Notes: a model not told the origin generated them from the letters alone. Shown: positions 9,713 to 18,890, counted from the stretch's first letter. The stretch: DNA of 64,000 nucleotides from Cellulomonas sp. NTE-D12 (GCF_027923705.1 NZ_AP026442.1:248001-312000); one strand, 5' to 3'. Program-made: numbers and translations.

Positions 9713-11829
9713 GCGCGACGGGGCTGGACTACCACGCCCTGAACGCGATGCTCAACCTGTACGACGCGGACGGGAAGATCCAGTTCGACAAGGACCGTGA
9801 GGCGGCTCGGGAGTACTTCCTGCAGCACGTCAACCAGAACACGGTGTTCTTCCACGACCTGGACGAGAAGCTCGACTACCTCGTCGAGAACAAGTACTAC
9901 GACCCGGCGGTGCTGGCGAAGTACGACCGCGCCTTCCTCAAGACGTTGTTCGAGTACGCCTACTCCAAGAAGTTCCGGTTCTCCACGTTCCTCGGCGCGT
10001 TCAAGTACTACACGTCGTACACGCTGAAGACGTTCGACGGGAAGCGCTACCTCGAGCGGTTCGAGGACCGCGTCTGCATGGTCGCCCTCGCCCTGGCCGA
10101 CGGTGACACCGACTTCGCGGTGTCCCTGGTCGACGAGATGGTGTCGGGCCGGTTCCAGCCGGCGACGCCGACGTTCCTCAACCTCGGCAAGGCGCAGCGC
10201 GGCGAGCCCGTCAGCTGCTTCCTGCTGCGCATCGAGGACAACATGGAGTCCATCGCGCGCGGCATCAACTCCGCGCTGCAGCTGTCCAAGCGGGGCGGCG
10301 GCGTGGCGCTGCTGCTGAGCAACATCCGCGAGCACGGCGCGCCGATCAAGCACATCGAGAACCAGAGCTCCGGCGTCATCCCCGTGATGAAGCTGCTCGA
10401 GGACTCGTTCAGCTACGCCAACCAGCTCGGCGCCCGCCAGGGCGCCGGTGCGGTGTACCTGCACGCGCACCACCCGGACATCTACCGGTTCCTGGACACC
10501 AAGCGGGAGAACGCGGACGAGAAGGTCCGCATCAAGACCCTCTCCCTGGGTGTGGTCATCCCGGACATCACGTTCGAGCTGGCCCGCAAGAACGAGCCGA
10601 TGTACCTGTTCTCCCCGTACGACGTGGAGCGCGTGTACGGCGTGCCGTTCGCGGACATCAATGTGACCGAGAAGTACCACGAGATGGTCGACGACGCGCG
10701 GATCCGCAAGTCCAAGATCAGCGCCCGTGAGTTCTTCCAGCGCCTCGCGGAGATCCAGTTCGAGTCGGGCTACCCGTACATCGTGTTCGAGGACACGGTG
10801 AACAAGGCGAACCCGATCAAGGGCAAGATCACCATGTCCAACCTCTGCTCGGAGATCCTGCAGGTCTCCACGCCCTCGGAGTACAACGAGGACCTCTCGT
10901 ACAAGACGGTGGGCAAGGACATCTCCTGCAACCTGGGCTCGCTGAACATCGCGCTGACCATGGACTCGCCGGACCTCGGCAAGACCGTGGAGACGGCGAT
11001 CCGGGCGCTGACCGCGGTGTCGGACCAGACCGACATCGAGTCCGTCCCGTCCGTGAAGAAGGGCAACGCCGGCGGCCACGCCATCGGCCTCGGGCAGATG
11101 AACCTGCACGGGTACCTGGCGCGCGAGCGGATCTTCTACGGGTCCCCAGAGGGTCTCGACTTCACCAACATCTACTTCTACACGGTCGCCTACCACGCGA
11201 TCCGCGCGTCCAACCAGCTCGCGATCGAGCGGGGGAGCGCGTTCGAGGGGTTCGCCGACTCGAAGTACGCGTCCGGTGAGTACTTCACCAAGTACGTCGA
11301 GAAGGAGTGGGCGCCGCGGACCGAGCGGGTCGCCGCGCTGTTCGCCGACGCCGGCATCCACATCCCGACGCAGGACGACTGGCGGGCACTGGCCGCGTCG
11401 GTCGCCGAGCACGGGCTGTACAACCAGAACCTGCAGGCGGTGCCGCCGACCGGCTCGATCAGCTACATCAACCACTCGACCAGCTCGATCCACCCGATCG
11501 CCAGCAAGATCGAGATCCGCAAGGAAGGCAAGATCGGCCGCGTCTACTACCCGGCGCCGTTCATGACGAACGACAACCTGGAGTACTACCAGGATGCGTA
11601 CGAGATCGGTCCCGAGAAGATCATCGACACCTACGCCGAGGCCACCCAGCACGTGGACCAGGGCCTGTCGCTGACCCTGTTCTTCAAGGACACGGCCACC
11701 ACCCGCGACCTGAACAAGGCGCAGATCTACGCCTGGCGCAAGGGCATCAAGACGATCTACTACGTCCGTCTGCGCCAGCTGGCGCTGGAGGGCACCGAGG
11801 TGGACGGCTGCGTCAGCTGCATGCTGTGA
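9682..11829 (+). CDS. nrdE: Class Ib ribonucleotide reductase alpha subunit NrdE
   Basis: This protein of about 715 residues reduces NDPs to dNDPs with NrdF. It matches mycobacterial NrdE nearly end to end from DYHALNAMLNLYDADGKIQFDKD. Visible are the active-site cysteines (EPVSCFLL and SNLCSEILQVSTPS), the radical-path region, and the redox C-terminus EVDGCVSCML that NrdH reduces. The start is uncertain. I take the TTG at 9682 with AAGGA upstream; the GTG at 9709, which overlaps the nrdI stop as GTGA, would be nine residues shorter. It lies within nrdHIEF, 37 bases before nrdF. Confidence 0.96.
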   Translation: MAATATDSRVSATGLDYHALNAMLNLYDADGKIQFDKDREAAREYFLQHVNQNTVFFHDLDEKLDYLVENKYYDPAVLAKYDRAFLKTLFEYAYSKKFRFSTFLGAFKYYTSYTLKTFDGKRYLERFEDRVCMVALALADGDTDFAVSLVDEMVSGRFQPATPTFLNLGKAQRGEPVSCFLLRIEDNMESIARGINSALQLSKRGGGVALLLSNIREHGAPIKHIENQSSGVIPVMKLLEDSFSYANQLGARQGAGAVYLHAHHPDIYRFLDTKRENADEKVRIKTLSLGVVIPDITFELARKNEPMYLFSPYDVERVYGVPFADINVTEKYHEMVDDARIRKSKISAREFFQRLAEIQFESGYPYIVFEDTVNKANPIKGKITMSNLCSEILQVSTPSEYNEDLSYKTVGKDISCNLGSLNIALTMDSPDLGKTVETAIRALTAVSDQTDIESVPSVKKGNAGGHAIGLGQMNLHGYLARERIFYGSPEGLDFTNIYFYTVAYHAIRASNQLAIERGSAFEGFADSKYASGEYFTKYVEKEWAPRTERVAALFADAGIHIPTQDDWRALAASVAEHGLYNQNLQAVPPTGSISYINHSTSSIHPIASKIEIRKEGKIGRVYYPAPFMTNDNLEYYQDAYEIGPEKIIDTYAEATQHVDQGLSLTLFFKDTATTRDLNKAQIYAWRKGIKTIYYVRLRQLALEGTEVDGCVSCML

Positions 11830-11866
11830 CGCGGACGCCCTTCACGACGAACGACGAGGAAGCACG

Positions 11867-12844
11867 ATGACCCCCCCGAAGCTCAAGCTCATCGACCGCG
11901 TCCAGGCGATCAACTGGAACCGTCTCGAGGACGACAAGGACGCCGAGGTCTGGGACCGCCTCACCGGCAACTTCTGGCTGCCGGAGAAGGTCCCGGTGTC
12001 CAACGACATCCAGAGCTGGGCCACGCTGACCGAGGCCGAGAAGACGATGACCACCCGCGTGTTCACCGGCCTCACGCTGCTGGACACCATCCAGGGCACG
12101 GTCGGCGCCGTCAGCCTGATCCCGGATGCGCTGACCCCGCACGAGGAGGCCGTCTACACGAACATCGCGTTCATGGAGTCGGTGCACGCGAAGAGCTACT
12201 CGTCCATCTTCTCCACGCTGATCTCCACGCCGGAGATCGACGAGGCGTTCCGGTGGAGCGAGGAGAACGCGAACCTGCAGCGCAAGGCCGAGATCGTGCT
12301 GCAGTACTACCGGGGTGACGAGCCGCTCAAGCGCAAGGTCGCGAGCACCATGCTCGAGTCGTTCCTGTTCTACTCGGGGTTCTACGCCCCGATGTACTGG
12401 GCGTCGCGCGCCAAGCTGACCAACACGGCCGACCTGATCCGCCTGATCATCCGTGACGAGGCCGTGCACGGGTACTACATCGGCTACAAGTACCAGAAGG
12501 GCCTCGAGCAGGTCACCGAGGCCGAGCGGGCCGCGCTCAAGGAGTACACGTTCGAGCTGCTCTTCGAGCTGTACGAGAACGAGGTCGAGTACACGCAGGA
12601 CCTGTACGACGAGCTCGGCCTGACCGAGGACGTGAAGAAGTTCCTCCGGTACAACGGCAACAAGGCGCTGATGAACCTCGGCTACGAGGCGCTGTTCCCG
12701 CGCGACGAGACCGACGTCAACCCGTCGATCCTCTCCGCCCTGTCCCCGAACGCCGACGAGAACCACGACTTCTTCTCCGGCTCCGGCTCGTCCTACGTCA
12801 TCGGCAAGGCCGTGACCACGCAGGACGAGGACTGGGAGTTCTGA
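11867..12844 (+). CDS. nrdF: Class Ib ribonucleotide reductase beta subunit NrdF
   Basis: This 325-residue protein carries the metal-tyrosyl radical cofactor. Metal ligands are in FMESVHAKSYS and RDEAVHGYYIGY, and the radical-site helices and the C-terminal peptide TTQDEDWEF that docks into NrdE are present. The ATG follows GACGAGGAAG. It is the last gene of the cluster and is followed by a strong hairpin. Confidence 0.97.
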   Translation: MTPPKLKLIDRVQAINWNRLEDDKDAEVWDRLTGNFWLPEKVPVSNDIQSWATLTEAEKTMTTRVFTGLTLLDTIQGTVGAVSLIPDALTPHEEAVYTNIAFMESVHAKSYSSIFSTLISTPEIDEAFRWSEENANLQRKAEIVLQYYRGDEPLKRKVASTMLESFLFYSGFYAPMYWASRAKLTNTADLIRLIIRDEAVHGYYIGYKYQKGLEQVTEAERAALKEYTFELLFELYENEVEYTQDLYDELGLTEDVKKFLRYNGNKALMNLGYEALFPRDETDVNPSILSALSPNADENHDFFSGSGSSYVIGKAVTTQDEDWEF

Positions 12845-12869
12845 CCTCGAGCTCCCTCTCTGCACCTCG

Positions 12870-12904
12870 CTGAGGCCGGCGCCCCCCTGCGGCGCCGGCC
12901 TCAG
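12870..12904. terminator. Hairpin between convergent nrdF and chemoreceptor genes
   Basis: CTGAGGCCGGCGCC and GGCGCCGGCCTCAG form a perfect 14-bp stem with a seven-base loop. It lies between two convergent genes and probably ends transcription from both sides. No T-run follows. Confidence 0.7.
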
Positions 12905-12922
12905 TGCTGTCGTCCGAGGCGG

Positions 12923-14086
12923 TCAGACGGTGAAGTGGCCGACGAGGTCCTTCAGCTCGACGGACATCCGGGCCAGCTCGGCGACGGACACCTGCGACTC
13001 GGCGACCCCCTGGGTGGTCACCGCGGCCGCGTCGGCCACCCCGGAGATGGTCGCCGCGATCTCGCCCGCGCCGGTGGCGGCCTTGGTGACGCCTCGGTTG
13101 ATCTCGTTGGTGGTGGCGGTCTGCTCCTCGACGGCCGCCGCGATGGTGGTCTGGTAGTCGTTGATCGCGCCGATCACCGACGTGATCTGACCGATGGCGG
13201 CGACCGCACCGTCGGTGTCGCCCTGGATCGCCTCGACGCGGCGGGCGATGTCCTCGGTGGCCTTGGCCGTCTCCCGAGCGAGGTCCTTGACCTCCCCTGC
13301 GACCACCGCGAACCCCTTGCCGGCCTCACCGGCGCGGGCCGCCTCGATGGTGGCGTTCAGCGCCAGCAGGTTGGTCTGCTCCGCGATCGAGGTGATCAGT
13401 TTGACGACGTTGCCGATCTCCCGGCTCGACTCGCCGAGCCGCGACACCGTGGCCGTCGCCTCCGCAGCGGCCGACACCGCCTGGGCTGCGACCCGTGCCG
13501 CTTCGGTGGCGTTCTGCGCGATCTCGCGGATCGAGGCACCCATCTGCTCGGCGCCGGCGGCGACCGCCTGCACGTTCTGCGACACCTCGCCCGCCGAGCT
13601 CGACACCACCCCAGCCTGCGCGGCCGTCTCCTCGGCGGCCGACGCGATCTGCTGGCTCGAGGCGGCCATCTGCTCGGTGGCGCTGGCGAGCGACGCCGAG
13701 GAGGCGTCGATGGTGCCGAGCGTCGTCCGTAGCGTCCCCACCGCCTGGTCGAGCGCATGGCCCATCTGCCCCACCTCGTCGTGCGAGGTCAGAGCTGCGG
13801 TGACCGTCAGGTCGCCGTGCTCGAGCGCGGTGGACACCGCACGCACGCGCCCGATGCCCCGGACGATGCCGCGCGCCACCAGCAGGCCGAGCGCCACCGC
13901 GGCGGTCAGCCCGGCACCGAGCGCCACGACCATCAGCAGCCGGCTGTTCCGGTACTCCGTGGTGACCCCCGCCGCGGCCGCCTTCGCGGCCGCCTTCGAC
14001 TGGTCCACCAGGCCGTGACGTCGCGCGGCCCATCGGCGGGAGGCAGCACCGTCTGAGTGGCTCGCGTGGGCCAGCTGGGTCGCCAT
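12923..14086 (-). CDS. Methyl-accepting chemotaxis protein, apparently truncated at the N-terminus
   Basis: This frame of about 387 residues encodes the last turn of a 4-helix-bundle sensor, one membrane segment (49-72), a HAMP domain (about 73-125) and a complete signalling domain with the hairpin tip EQTNLLALNATIEAARAGEAGKGFAVVA. A normal receptor has a first membrane segment and about 150 periplasmic residues, which are missing. The frame continues upstream only through the 7-bp repeat. The ATG at 14086 is simply the first usable one and has no clear ribosome site. It is either a decayed receptor or a soluble-input one. Confidence 0.6.
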   Translation of the reverse strand: MATQLAHASHSDGAASRRWAARRHGLVDQSKAAAKAAAAGVTTEYRNSRLLMVVALGAGLTAAVALGLLVARGIVRGIGRVRAVSTALEHGDLTVTAALTSHDEVGQMGHALDQAVGTLRTTLGTIDASSASLASATEQMAASSQQIASAAEETAAQAGVVSSSAGEVSQNVQAVAAGAEQMGASIREIAQNATEAARVAAQAVSAAAEATATVSRLGESSREIGNVVKLITSIAEQTNLLALNATIEAARAGEAGKGFAVVAGEVKDLARETAKATEDIARRVEAIQGDTDGAVAAIGQITSVIGAINDYQTTIAAAVEEQTATTNEINRGVTKAATGAGEIAATISGVADAAAVTTQGVAESQVSVAELARMSVELKDLVGHFTV

Positions 14087-14140
14087 GCATCCGATCGGGT
14101 GGCGAACTCGCCCGCCGCTCGCGCCACGCAGGACGATGGT

Positions 14141-14209
14141 CCCAGCGCCCAGCGCCCAGCGCCCAGCGCCCAGCGCCCAGCGCCCAGCGCCCAGCGCCCA
14201 GCGCCCAGC
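14141..14209. repeat. 7-bp tandem repeat, (CCCAGCG) x 9.9
   Basis: Nine perfect copies of CCCAGCG plus six bases of a tenth lie between the chemoreceptor remnant and the phosphotransferase stop. A unit length that is not a multiple of three means that slippage would shift any frame running through it. On the minus strand it would read as a seven-residue peptide repeat. Confidence 0.95.
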
Positions 14210-14225
14210 TCGGCGCCGCGCGGCG

Positions 14226-15056
14226 TCAGTCGCGGGTGACGTTCTCCATGGACCGGACCAGCCCGACGGCCTCGCCCAGCAGCTCCCGCTCGCCGGCCAC
14301 CAGCGCCGGGTCGTTGGCACGCACGTGCGCGGCCTCGGCCAGCACGGGCCGCACGTCCAGGTGCGTACCGGCCAGGAATGCCGCGAGCAGCACCCGCGCG
14401 GCCTCGGAGTACTCGCCGCCGGCGTCGACGGCCACCTCGGCGAGGATCAGGGCGCTGAGCGCCACGTCGAGCTCCGCGGTGCCGGTCCGTGCGTTCGCCC
14501 AGTCGACCAGCATCGGACCGTGGGCCTCGGACAGCACGATGTTGCCCGGGTGCAGGTCGAGGTGGACCACCACGTCACCACCGGAGACGTGCGGCCAGTC
14601 GGTGGGCGACGACGGCGCCCAGGCGGGCGGCGCGGGGATCCGGTGCAGCTTGCTGTGCAGGTCGGTCATGATGTGCGCGCCCTCGTGCAGCGACGTCACC
14701 CCGGCGGCGAGCGCCTGCAGCAGCGTGGGTCCGTGCAGGCGCTCGAGCACCAGGTCGGGACCGCCGACGTGCACCGCCTTGGGTACCGGGAAGCCGTGCG
14801 CGAGCGCGTACCGCATCAGCTCGGCCTCCGGACCGGCGTCACGGCCGGAGCGGTATCGGCGCAGCACCTGGGTCTCGGAGATGGCGTACACGTCCGCCGA
14901 GAAGCCGGCAGTCAGCAGGGGTCCGGGTCCCTCCGCGGCGGCGTGCGGCGTTCCCGGGTCCTCGGCAGGAGCGGGGACGGCGGCGGCGGACGCACCCGGG
15001 TCCCGCGCGGCGTCCGGTGCCGCGGGGTCGCTCGGGGCGAGGCCGGCGGGGGTCAT
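14226..15056 (-). CDS. Phosphotransferase of the aminoglycoside/choline kinase family
   Basis: This 276-residue protein-kinase-like small-molecule kinase has the catalytic loop HLDLHPGNI and the metal-binding VDWANA that replaces DFG. The ATP-binding N-lobe begins near TAGFSADVYAI after about 50 residues of Ala/Pro-rich low-complexity sequence. I chose the ATG at 15056; an upstream start would add 19 poorly conserved residues. The family phosphorylates aminoglycosides, choline, sugars or macrolides, and the substrate cannot be predicted here. Confidence 0.82.
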   Translation of the reverse strand: MTPAGLAPSDPAAPDAARDPGASAAAVPAPAEDPGTPHAAAEGPGPLLTAGFSADVYAISETQVLRRYRSGRDAGPEAELMRYALAHGFPVPKAVHVGGPDLVLERLHGPTLLQALAAGVTSLHEGAHIMTDLHSKLHRIPAPPAWAPSSPTDWPHVSGGDVVVHLDLHPGNIVLSEAHGPMLVDWANARTGTAELDVALSALILAEVAVDAGGEYSEAARVLLAAFLAGTHLDVRPVLAEAAHVRANDPALVAGERELLGEAVGLVRSMENVTRD

Positions 15057-15163
15057 ACGAAGAAGGTAGGCGCTGATCCCGAGATTGTCTCGTGATCGGG
15101 AAAACTCGCCCATGACCTGCGACGCGACCGGGCATGGACAGGACGTGGGCTGTTCTTGACCTG

Positions 15164-15189
15164 CGTTGACCCGAACGGGTCAACGCACC
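15164..15189 (-). terminator. Hairpin after the GGDEF-like gene
   Basis: TGCGTTGACCC and GGGTCAACGCA form a perfect 11-bp stem with a four-base loop. It starts four bases downstream of the stop of the minus-strand gene that ends at 15194. Confidence 0.65.
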
Positions 15190-15193
15190 GGCG

Positions 15194-16012
15194 TCACCGG
15201 TCCCGCCGGGTCAGCCGCGTCAGCAGCGCCTCCGCGCCGGACCTGGTCGGCGGCAGCGCATGCGTCGTCACCCGCAGCGGCAACCGGGTGGCGACGCGCA
15301 CGTCGACGTCGCAGCAGCGGCGGGCGATCTCGGCCCGCAGGGCGGTGATGCGGTCCGCCGGGTCCTCGTCGTGCAGGCCGACGACGACGAAGACGCCGCC
15401 GCCCAGGCTGGCCATCGGCCACCCGGGCCCGAACGCCGCGTCGAGGGAGGCGCCCATCGCCGCGGACCGTGCCGCCCGCAGGAAGCCGGACACCTCCCCG
15501 GCCGCCACGTCGATCACCGTCAGCGAGCCCGGGCTGCCCTCGGCACGGGCATACGCCTCGGTCAGCCGCAGGTGCAGGTACTGCTGCGTGGGCAGGCCCG
15601 TCTCGGCGTCCACGCTGGTGCTCGCCGCGAACGCGCCCGCCTGCTCGTCCGTCCACCCGTCGCACAACGCGCGGACCACGGCCATCGGCGGCTGGTGCGC
15701 GCCCATGCTGCTGTACAGGCAGCTCAGGTCGTCGAGCGCCTCGCCCAGGCCGATTCCGTCGTACGACCGCGCCCGGCCCAGCTCCTGCGCCGGGGTCGTC
15801 GGGTCACCGCCGGTCAGCACCGCCTCGGCCAGGGCGTCCACCGCGGGGTGGTACCAGTCGGAGGGCCGCAACCACACGGAGGCCAGGCTGCTGCGCCGCC
15901 ACTGGTCACGCAGTCCGTCCGGCACAGGGTCGGAGCGGTGCCGCGGGTCGCGCGAGCCGTCTCCGGGAAGGCCGTCGGAGAGGAAGGCCTGTGGGCCCAT
16001 GTCCGTCGTCAC
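15194..16012 (-). CDS. Degenerate GGDEF-like protein
   Basis: This is a 272-residue protein. Its C-terminal half resembles a diguanylate cyclase fold: DAETGLPTQQYLHLRL mimics the opening DxLTGLxNRRxF motif, and ASLGGGVFVVV stands where GG(D/E)EF should be. The catalytic Asp/Glu are absent, so c-di-GMP synthesis is not expected. The N-terminal 110 residues are not recognised. It starts with GTG and is divergent from the sigma-factor gene 123 bases away, so the two may share regulation. The fold assignment is an inference from short motifs. Confidence 0.6.
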   Translation of the reverse strand: MTTDMGPQAFLSDGLPGDGSRDPRHRSDPVPDGLRDQWRRSSLASVWLRPSDWYHPAVDALAEAVLTGGDPTTPAQELGRARSYDGIGLGEALDDLSCLYSSMGAHQPPMAVVRALCDGWTDEQAGAFAASTSVDAETGLPTQQYLHLRLTEAYARAEGSPGSLTVIDVAAGEVSGFLRAARSAAMGASLDAAFGPGWPMASLGGGVFVVVGLHDEDPADRITALRAEIARRCCDVDVRVATRLPLRVTTHALPPTRSGAEALLTRLTRRDR

Positions 16013-16135
16013 GCCGGAAGAGAGGGTTCAGCCGGTTCGTCGTGATGCCGATGGAGCGGGCGAAACGTGATTCACCCGGATGGCGGACCCTGTGGCACCC
16101 TAGGTGTGGCAGATACCGGACGAATCGGAGCGCTC

Positions 16136-18472
16136 GTGAGCGCCACGGTAGGGGTCGGGTCGGACCTGCGGTCCGATGCCGATCTGATCGCTGCCTCCCG
16201 TACGCGGGACGCGGCCGCCTTCGGCGCGCTCTACGAACGGCACGCGGGGGCCGCGCTGGTGGTCGCCCGCCAGCACACCGACTCCGCCGCGGACGCCGAG
16301 GACGTGGTGGCGGACGCGTTCACCGCTGTCTGGGGCGCCCTGCAGCGCGGGTCGGGACCCACCGAGGCGTTCCGCGCCTACCTGTTCACCGTCGTCCGCC
16401 GGGTCGCCGCGGTGCGTCGTGACGCGGGTCGCCGAACGCAGGCGACGGACGACGTCGCCGTGCTCGAGGCGGGTGCGCTGCCGGAGGCGGACGCCGCCGA
16501 ACCGGCGCTGGCGGGGCTCGAGCGCGGGCTGGTCGCCCGGGCCTTCGCCTCGCTGCCTGAGCGGTGGCAGGCCGTGCTGTGGCACAGCGAGGTCGAAGGG
16601 CTGCAGCCGGCGCAGATCGCGCCGCTGCTGGGTCTGACGGCCAACAGCACCGCCGCGCTGGCGTACCGGGCCCGGGAGGGTCTGCGCCAGGCGTACCTGC
16701 AGCAGCACCTGAACGAGCCGCTCTCCGAGGCCTGCCGTGCGGTGTCCGGCAAGCTCGGCGGGTACGTGCGGGGCGGCCTCGGCGCGCGGGACACCAAGGC
16801 GGTGGAGGCGCACCTCGACGAGTGCGGCCGGTGCCGTGGCCTGGTGCTGGAGCTGGGCGACGTCAGCCACGGCATGCGCGGCGTCGTGGCTCCGCTGGTG
16901 CTGGGTCTTGCGGGGCTCGGGGCGCTGGGGCACGCGCTGCCGATCGGCGGCGGTCTGGCGGCCGGGGTGGCGAGCCTGACGGCGGGCCCGACGGGCGCGG
17001 CGGCCGGTGGTGGCGCCGGTGCCGGTGCTGCGGCGGGCGGTGCCGGGGGTGCCGGTGCGGGCGGTGCGGCGGGTGGAGCTGCCGCGGGCGAGCTGGCGGG
17101 TGCCGGCGGGGCCGGCGGGATGGGCGCGGCCGGTGCGGCGACAGCGGGTGCGCTGACGACGGGTGCCGCGGGCGTCGGCGGTGCGCTCGCCGGCGTGGGC
17201 GGTCTGCTGGCCGGCATCCCGACGGCGCTGGTCGCCGGGATCGCGGCGGTGGCGGTGGTGGCGGCCGGCGTGGTCGGCGCCGTCCAGCTGCTCTCGTCCG
17301 ACTCGTCCGGCAAGGGCACGGCCGTCTCGACGACGGCGTCGCCGTCGACCGATCTGACGGGCAGCACCGGGTCGGGCGGCTCGGGGGCGTCGGACGGTTC
17401 GGCGGCGACGGGGAGCACTCCCGCGGCGTCCTCCGACCCGACCTCGACCGCCGCGGCCGGCACCGGGATCGCCGACCTGGTCGCGGGCTCGTCGGGCGGC
17501 TCGACCAGCTCCAGCGGCTCGACCACCTCGAGCACGACGACGTCCGACAGCTCGGGCACGTCCGGCACGACGGACCCCGGCACGGGTCCGACGCCGACCA
17601 CCGGCCCGGCACCCACCACCAGCCCGGCACCCACCACCAGCCCTGCGCCCACCACCAACCCGGCACCGACGCCGGCGCTGCTCAGCGTCCAAGGTCCGGC
17701 CGGCTTCACGCTGACGGCCGGCACCACGGGGGCGCTGGCGGTCGACGTGGTGAACACCGGCGGCTCGACGGCGACCGGTCTCGTGGCGACCGTGGCTCTG
17801 CCGGCCGGTGTGTCGCTGGCGGGTGTGGACACCGGCGCCCTGTCGCCCGTCACCGGTCGGTTCGCACCCCTGGCCGCCGTGGGCTGGCTGTGCGGAACCG
17901 CCGGCGGTGCCGTCGAGTGCAACCTCCAGCAGCTTCCTGGTCAGACGCAGCTGCGGCTGACGCTCACCGTCCAGGTCGACGAGGGGTACGGCGCCGGCGA
18001 CGGCTCTCTCGCGTGGTCGGTCAGCGGCGCCGGCCTGACGACGGCCTCTCGGAGCGTCCCGCTGCACGTCGCTCCGTCGCCTGCGCACCTGGTGGCCGCC
18101 GGCCCGGTCGCCGACCTGTGGCTGGTCACGGGCCGCACCGCCGAGGTAGCGGTGCCGCTGCGGAACGCGGGCGGGACGGCGACGACGGCGGCCGCGCCTG
18201 CGGTGGTGGACGTCCTGCTGCCGTCGGGCGTCGCCTACAGCTCGGTGGCCGCCCCGTGGACGTGCACCCGGACCCCGGCCGGCGGCGGCACCACCGCCGT
18301 GCACTGCACCGACCCGAGTCTCGGGGCGCGAGCCGGCACCACGCTGTGGCTCGCCCTCCAGGGCAACAAGCCGGGCATCGGCGCCGTCTCGATGCAGCTC
18401 GGCCCTAGTGCGGGACACCCGGTCGGCGTGCTGGGCTTCCGCTACGTCGTCGTGACCCCGTCGAACGCATAG
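16136..18472 (+). CDS. ECF-type sigma factor fused to a zinc finger, membrane segment and extracytoplasmic domain
   Basis: This is a 778-residue fusion. Sigma region 2 is at about 20-95 and region 4 at about 135-190. An anti-sigma-like zinc finger follows (C200, H226, C230, C233). A long Gly/Ala-rich stretch leads to a membrane segment at about 361-386. After it come a Ser/Thr-rich stalk, PTT(S/G/N)PAP repeats, and two DUF11-like beta domains. The domain order suggests a sigma factor tethered to the membrane by its own anti-sigma module. The GTG at 16136 is chosen for the start of sigma homology; a GTG at 16067 is the alternative. Confidence 0.78.
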   Translation: MSATVGVGSDLRSDADLIAASRTRDAAAFGALYERHAGAALVVARQHTDSAADAEDVVADAFTAVWGALQRGSGPTEAFRAYLFTVVRRVAAVRRDAGRRTQATDDVAVLEAGALPEADAAEPALAGLERGLVARAFASLPERWQAVLWHSEVEGLQPAQIAPLLGLTANSTAALAYRAREGLRQAYLQQHLNEPLSEACRAVSGKLGGYVRGGLGARDTKAVEAHLDECGRCRGLVLELGDVSHGMRGVVAPLVLGLAGLGALGHALPIGGGLAAGVASLTAGPTGAAAGGGAGAGAAAGGAGGAGAGGAAGGAAAGELAGAGGAGGMGAAGAATAGALTTGAAGVGGALAGVGGLLAGIPTALVAGIAAVAVVAAGVVGAVQLLSSDSSGKGTAVSTTASPSTDLTGSTGSGGSGASDGSAATGSTPAASSDPTSTAAAGTGIADLVAGSSGGSTSSSGSTTSSTTTSDSSGTSGTTDPGTGPTPTTGPAPTTSPAPTTSPAPTTNPAPTPALLSVQGPAGFTLTAGTTGALAVDVVNTGGSTATGLVATVALPAGVSLAGVDTGALSPVTGRFAPLAAVGWLCGTAGGAVECNLQQLPGQTQLRLTLTVQVDEGYGAGDGSLAWSVSGAGLTTASRSVPLHVAPSPAHLVAAGPVADLWLVTGRTAEVAVPLRNAGGTATTAAAPAVVDVLLPSGVAYSSVAAPWTCTRTPAGGGTTAVHCTDPSLGARAGTTLWLALQGNKPGIGAVSMQLGPSAGHPVGVLGFRYVVVTPSNA

Positions 18473-18529
18473 CCCGCGCCGACCTCGCGGGCTCGCTTCG
18501 CTGACGCCGAGCCGCCCTGGTGCCCGGCC

Positions 18530-18793
18530 CTACCGGGTGCCGAGCGACAGGGTCGTGTAGGTCGCGGCCGCCGGCAGCAGCTCCTCGGCCATCTCCCGCA
18601 GCAGCTCGGCCACCTCGGCAAGCTCCGTCCCGCTGACGGCCGCCGACTCCTCGGACAGCAGCACGTGCAGCACCAGGCCGCGACGCGCCTCGGGGGCCGG
18701 CGGCTCTGTGGCGGGATCCGGCACGGCGCGCAGGGCGCGGAGCACCCGGGAGGTCGGCTGCTCGGGTGCGGACGGACGGGGGTGCGCGGACAT
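18530..18793 (-). CDS. Small protein of unknown function (87 residues)
   Basis: I do not recognise this protein. The first 45 residues are proline- and alanine-rich and probably disordered. The second half predicts a short strand (GLVLHVLL) and an acidic helix (LAEVAELLREMAEELLPA). The ATG at 18793 is preceded by CCGGAGACC. A perfect 11-bp inverted repeat lies 71 bases upstream, suggesting regulated expression. It lies between the sigma-factor gene and upp on the minus strand, with 295 bases before upp. Confidence 0.55.
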   Translation of the reverse strand: MSAHPRPSAPEQPTSRVLRALRAVPDPATEPPAPEARRGLVLHVLLSEESAAVSGTELAEVAELLREMAEELLPAAATYTTLSLGTR

Positions 18794-18863
18794 GAGGGGT
18801 CTCCGGGGTGGGGTGAGGGTGGACGGGTGCGCGGTCAGCGCGAACACGTCTGCCAGCACGTCG

Positions 18864-18890
18864 ATCGACGTACCGGAGCGGTACGTCGAT
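18864..18890. promoter_or_regulatory. Perfect 11-bp inverted repeat, candidate operator
   Basis: ATCGACGTACC and GGTACGTCGAT are exact complements with a five-base spacer. It lies upstream of the 87-residue gene and far behind the upp stop, so it most likely controls the small gene. Confidence 0.55.

Noticed and set aside
14141..14209. CRISPR-like array
   Set aside because: The unit is only 7 bp and has no spacers, so it is a simple tandem repeat.
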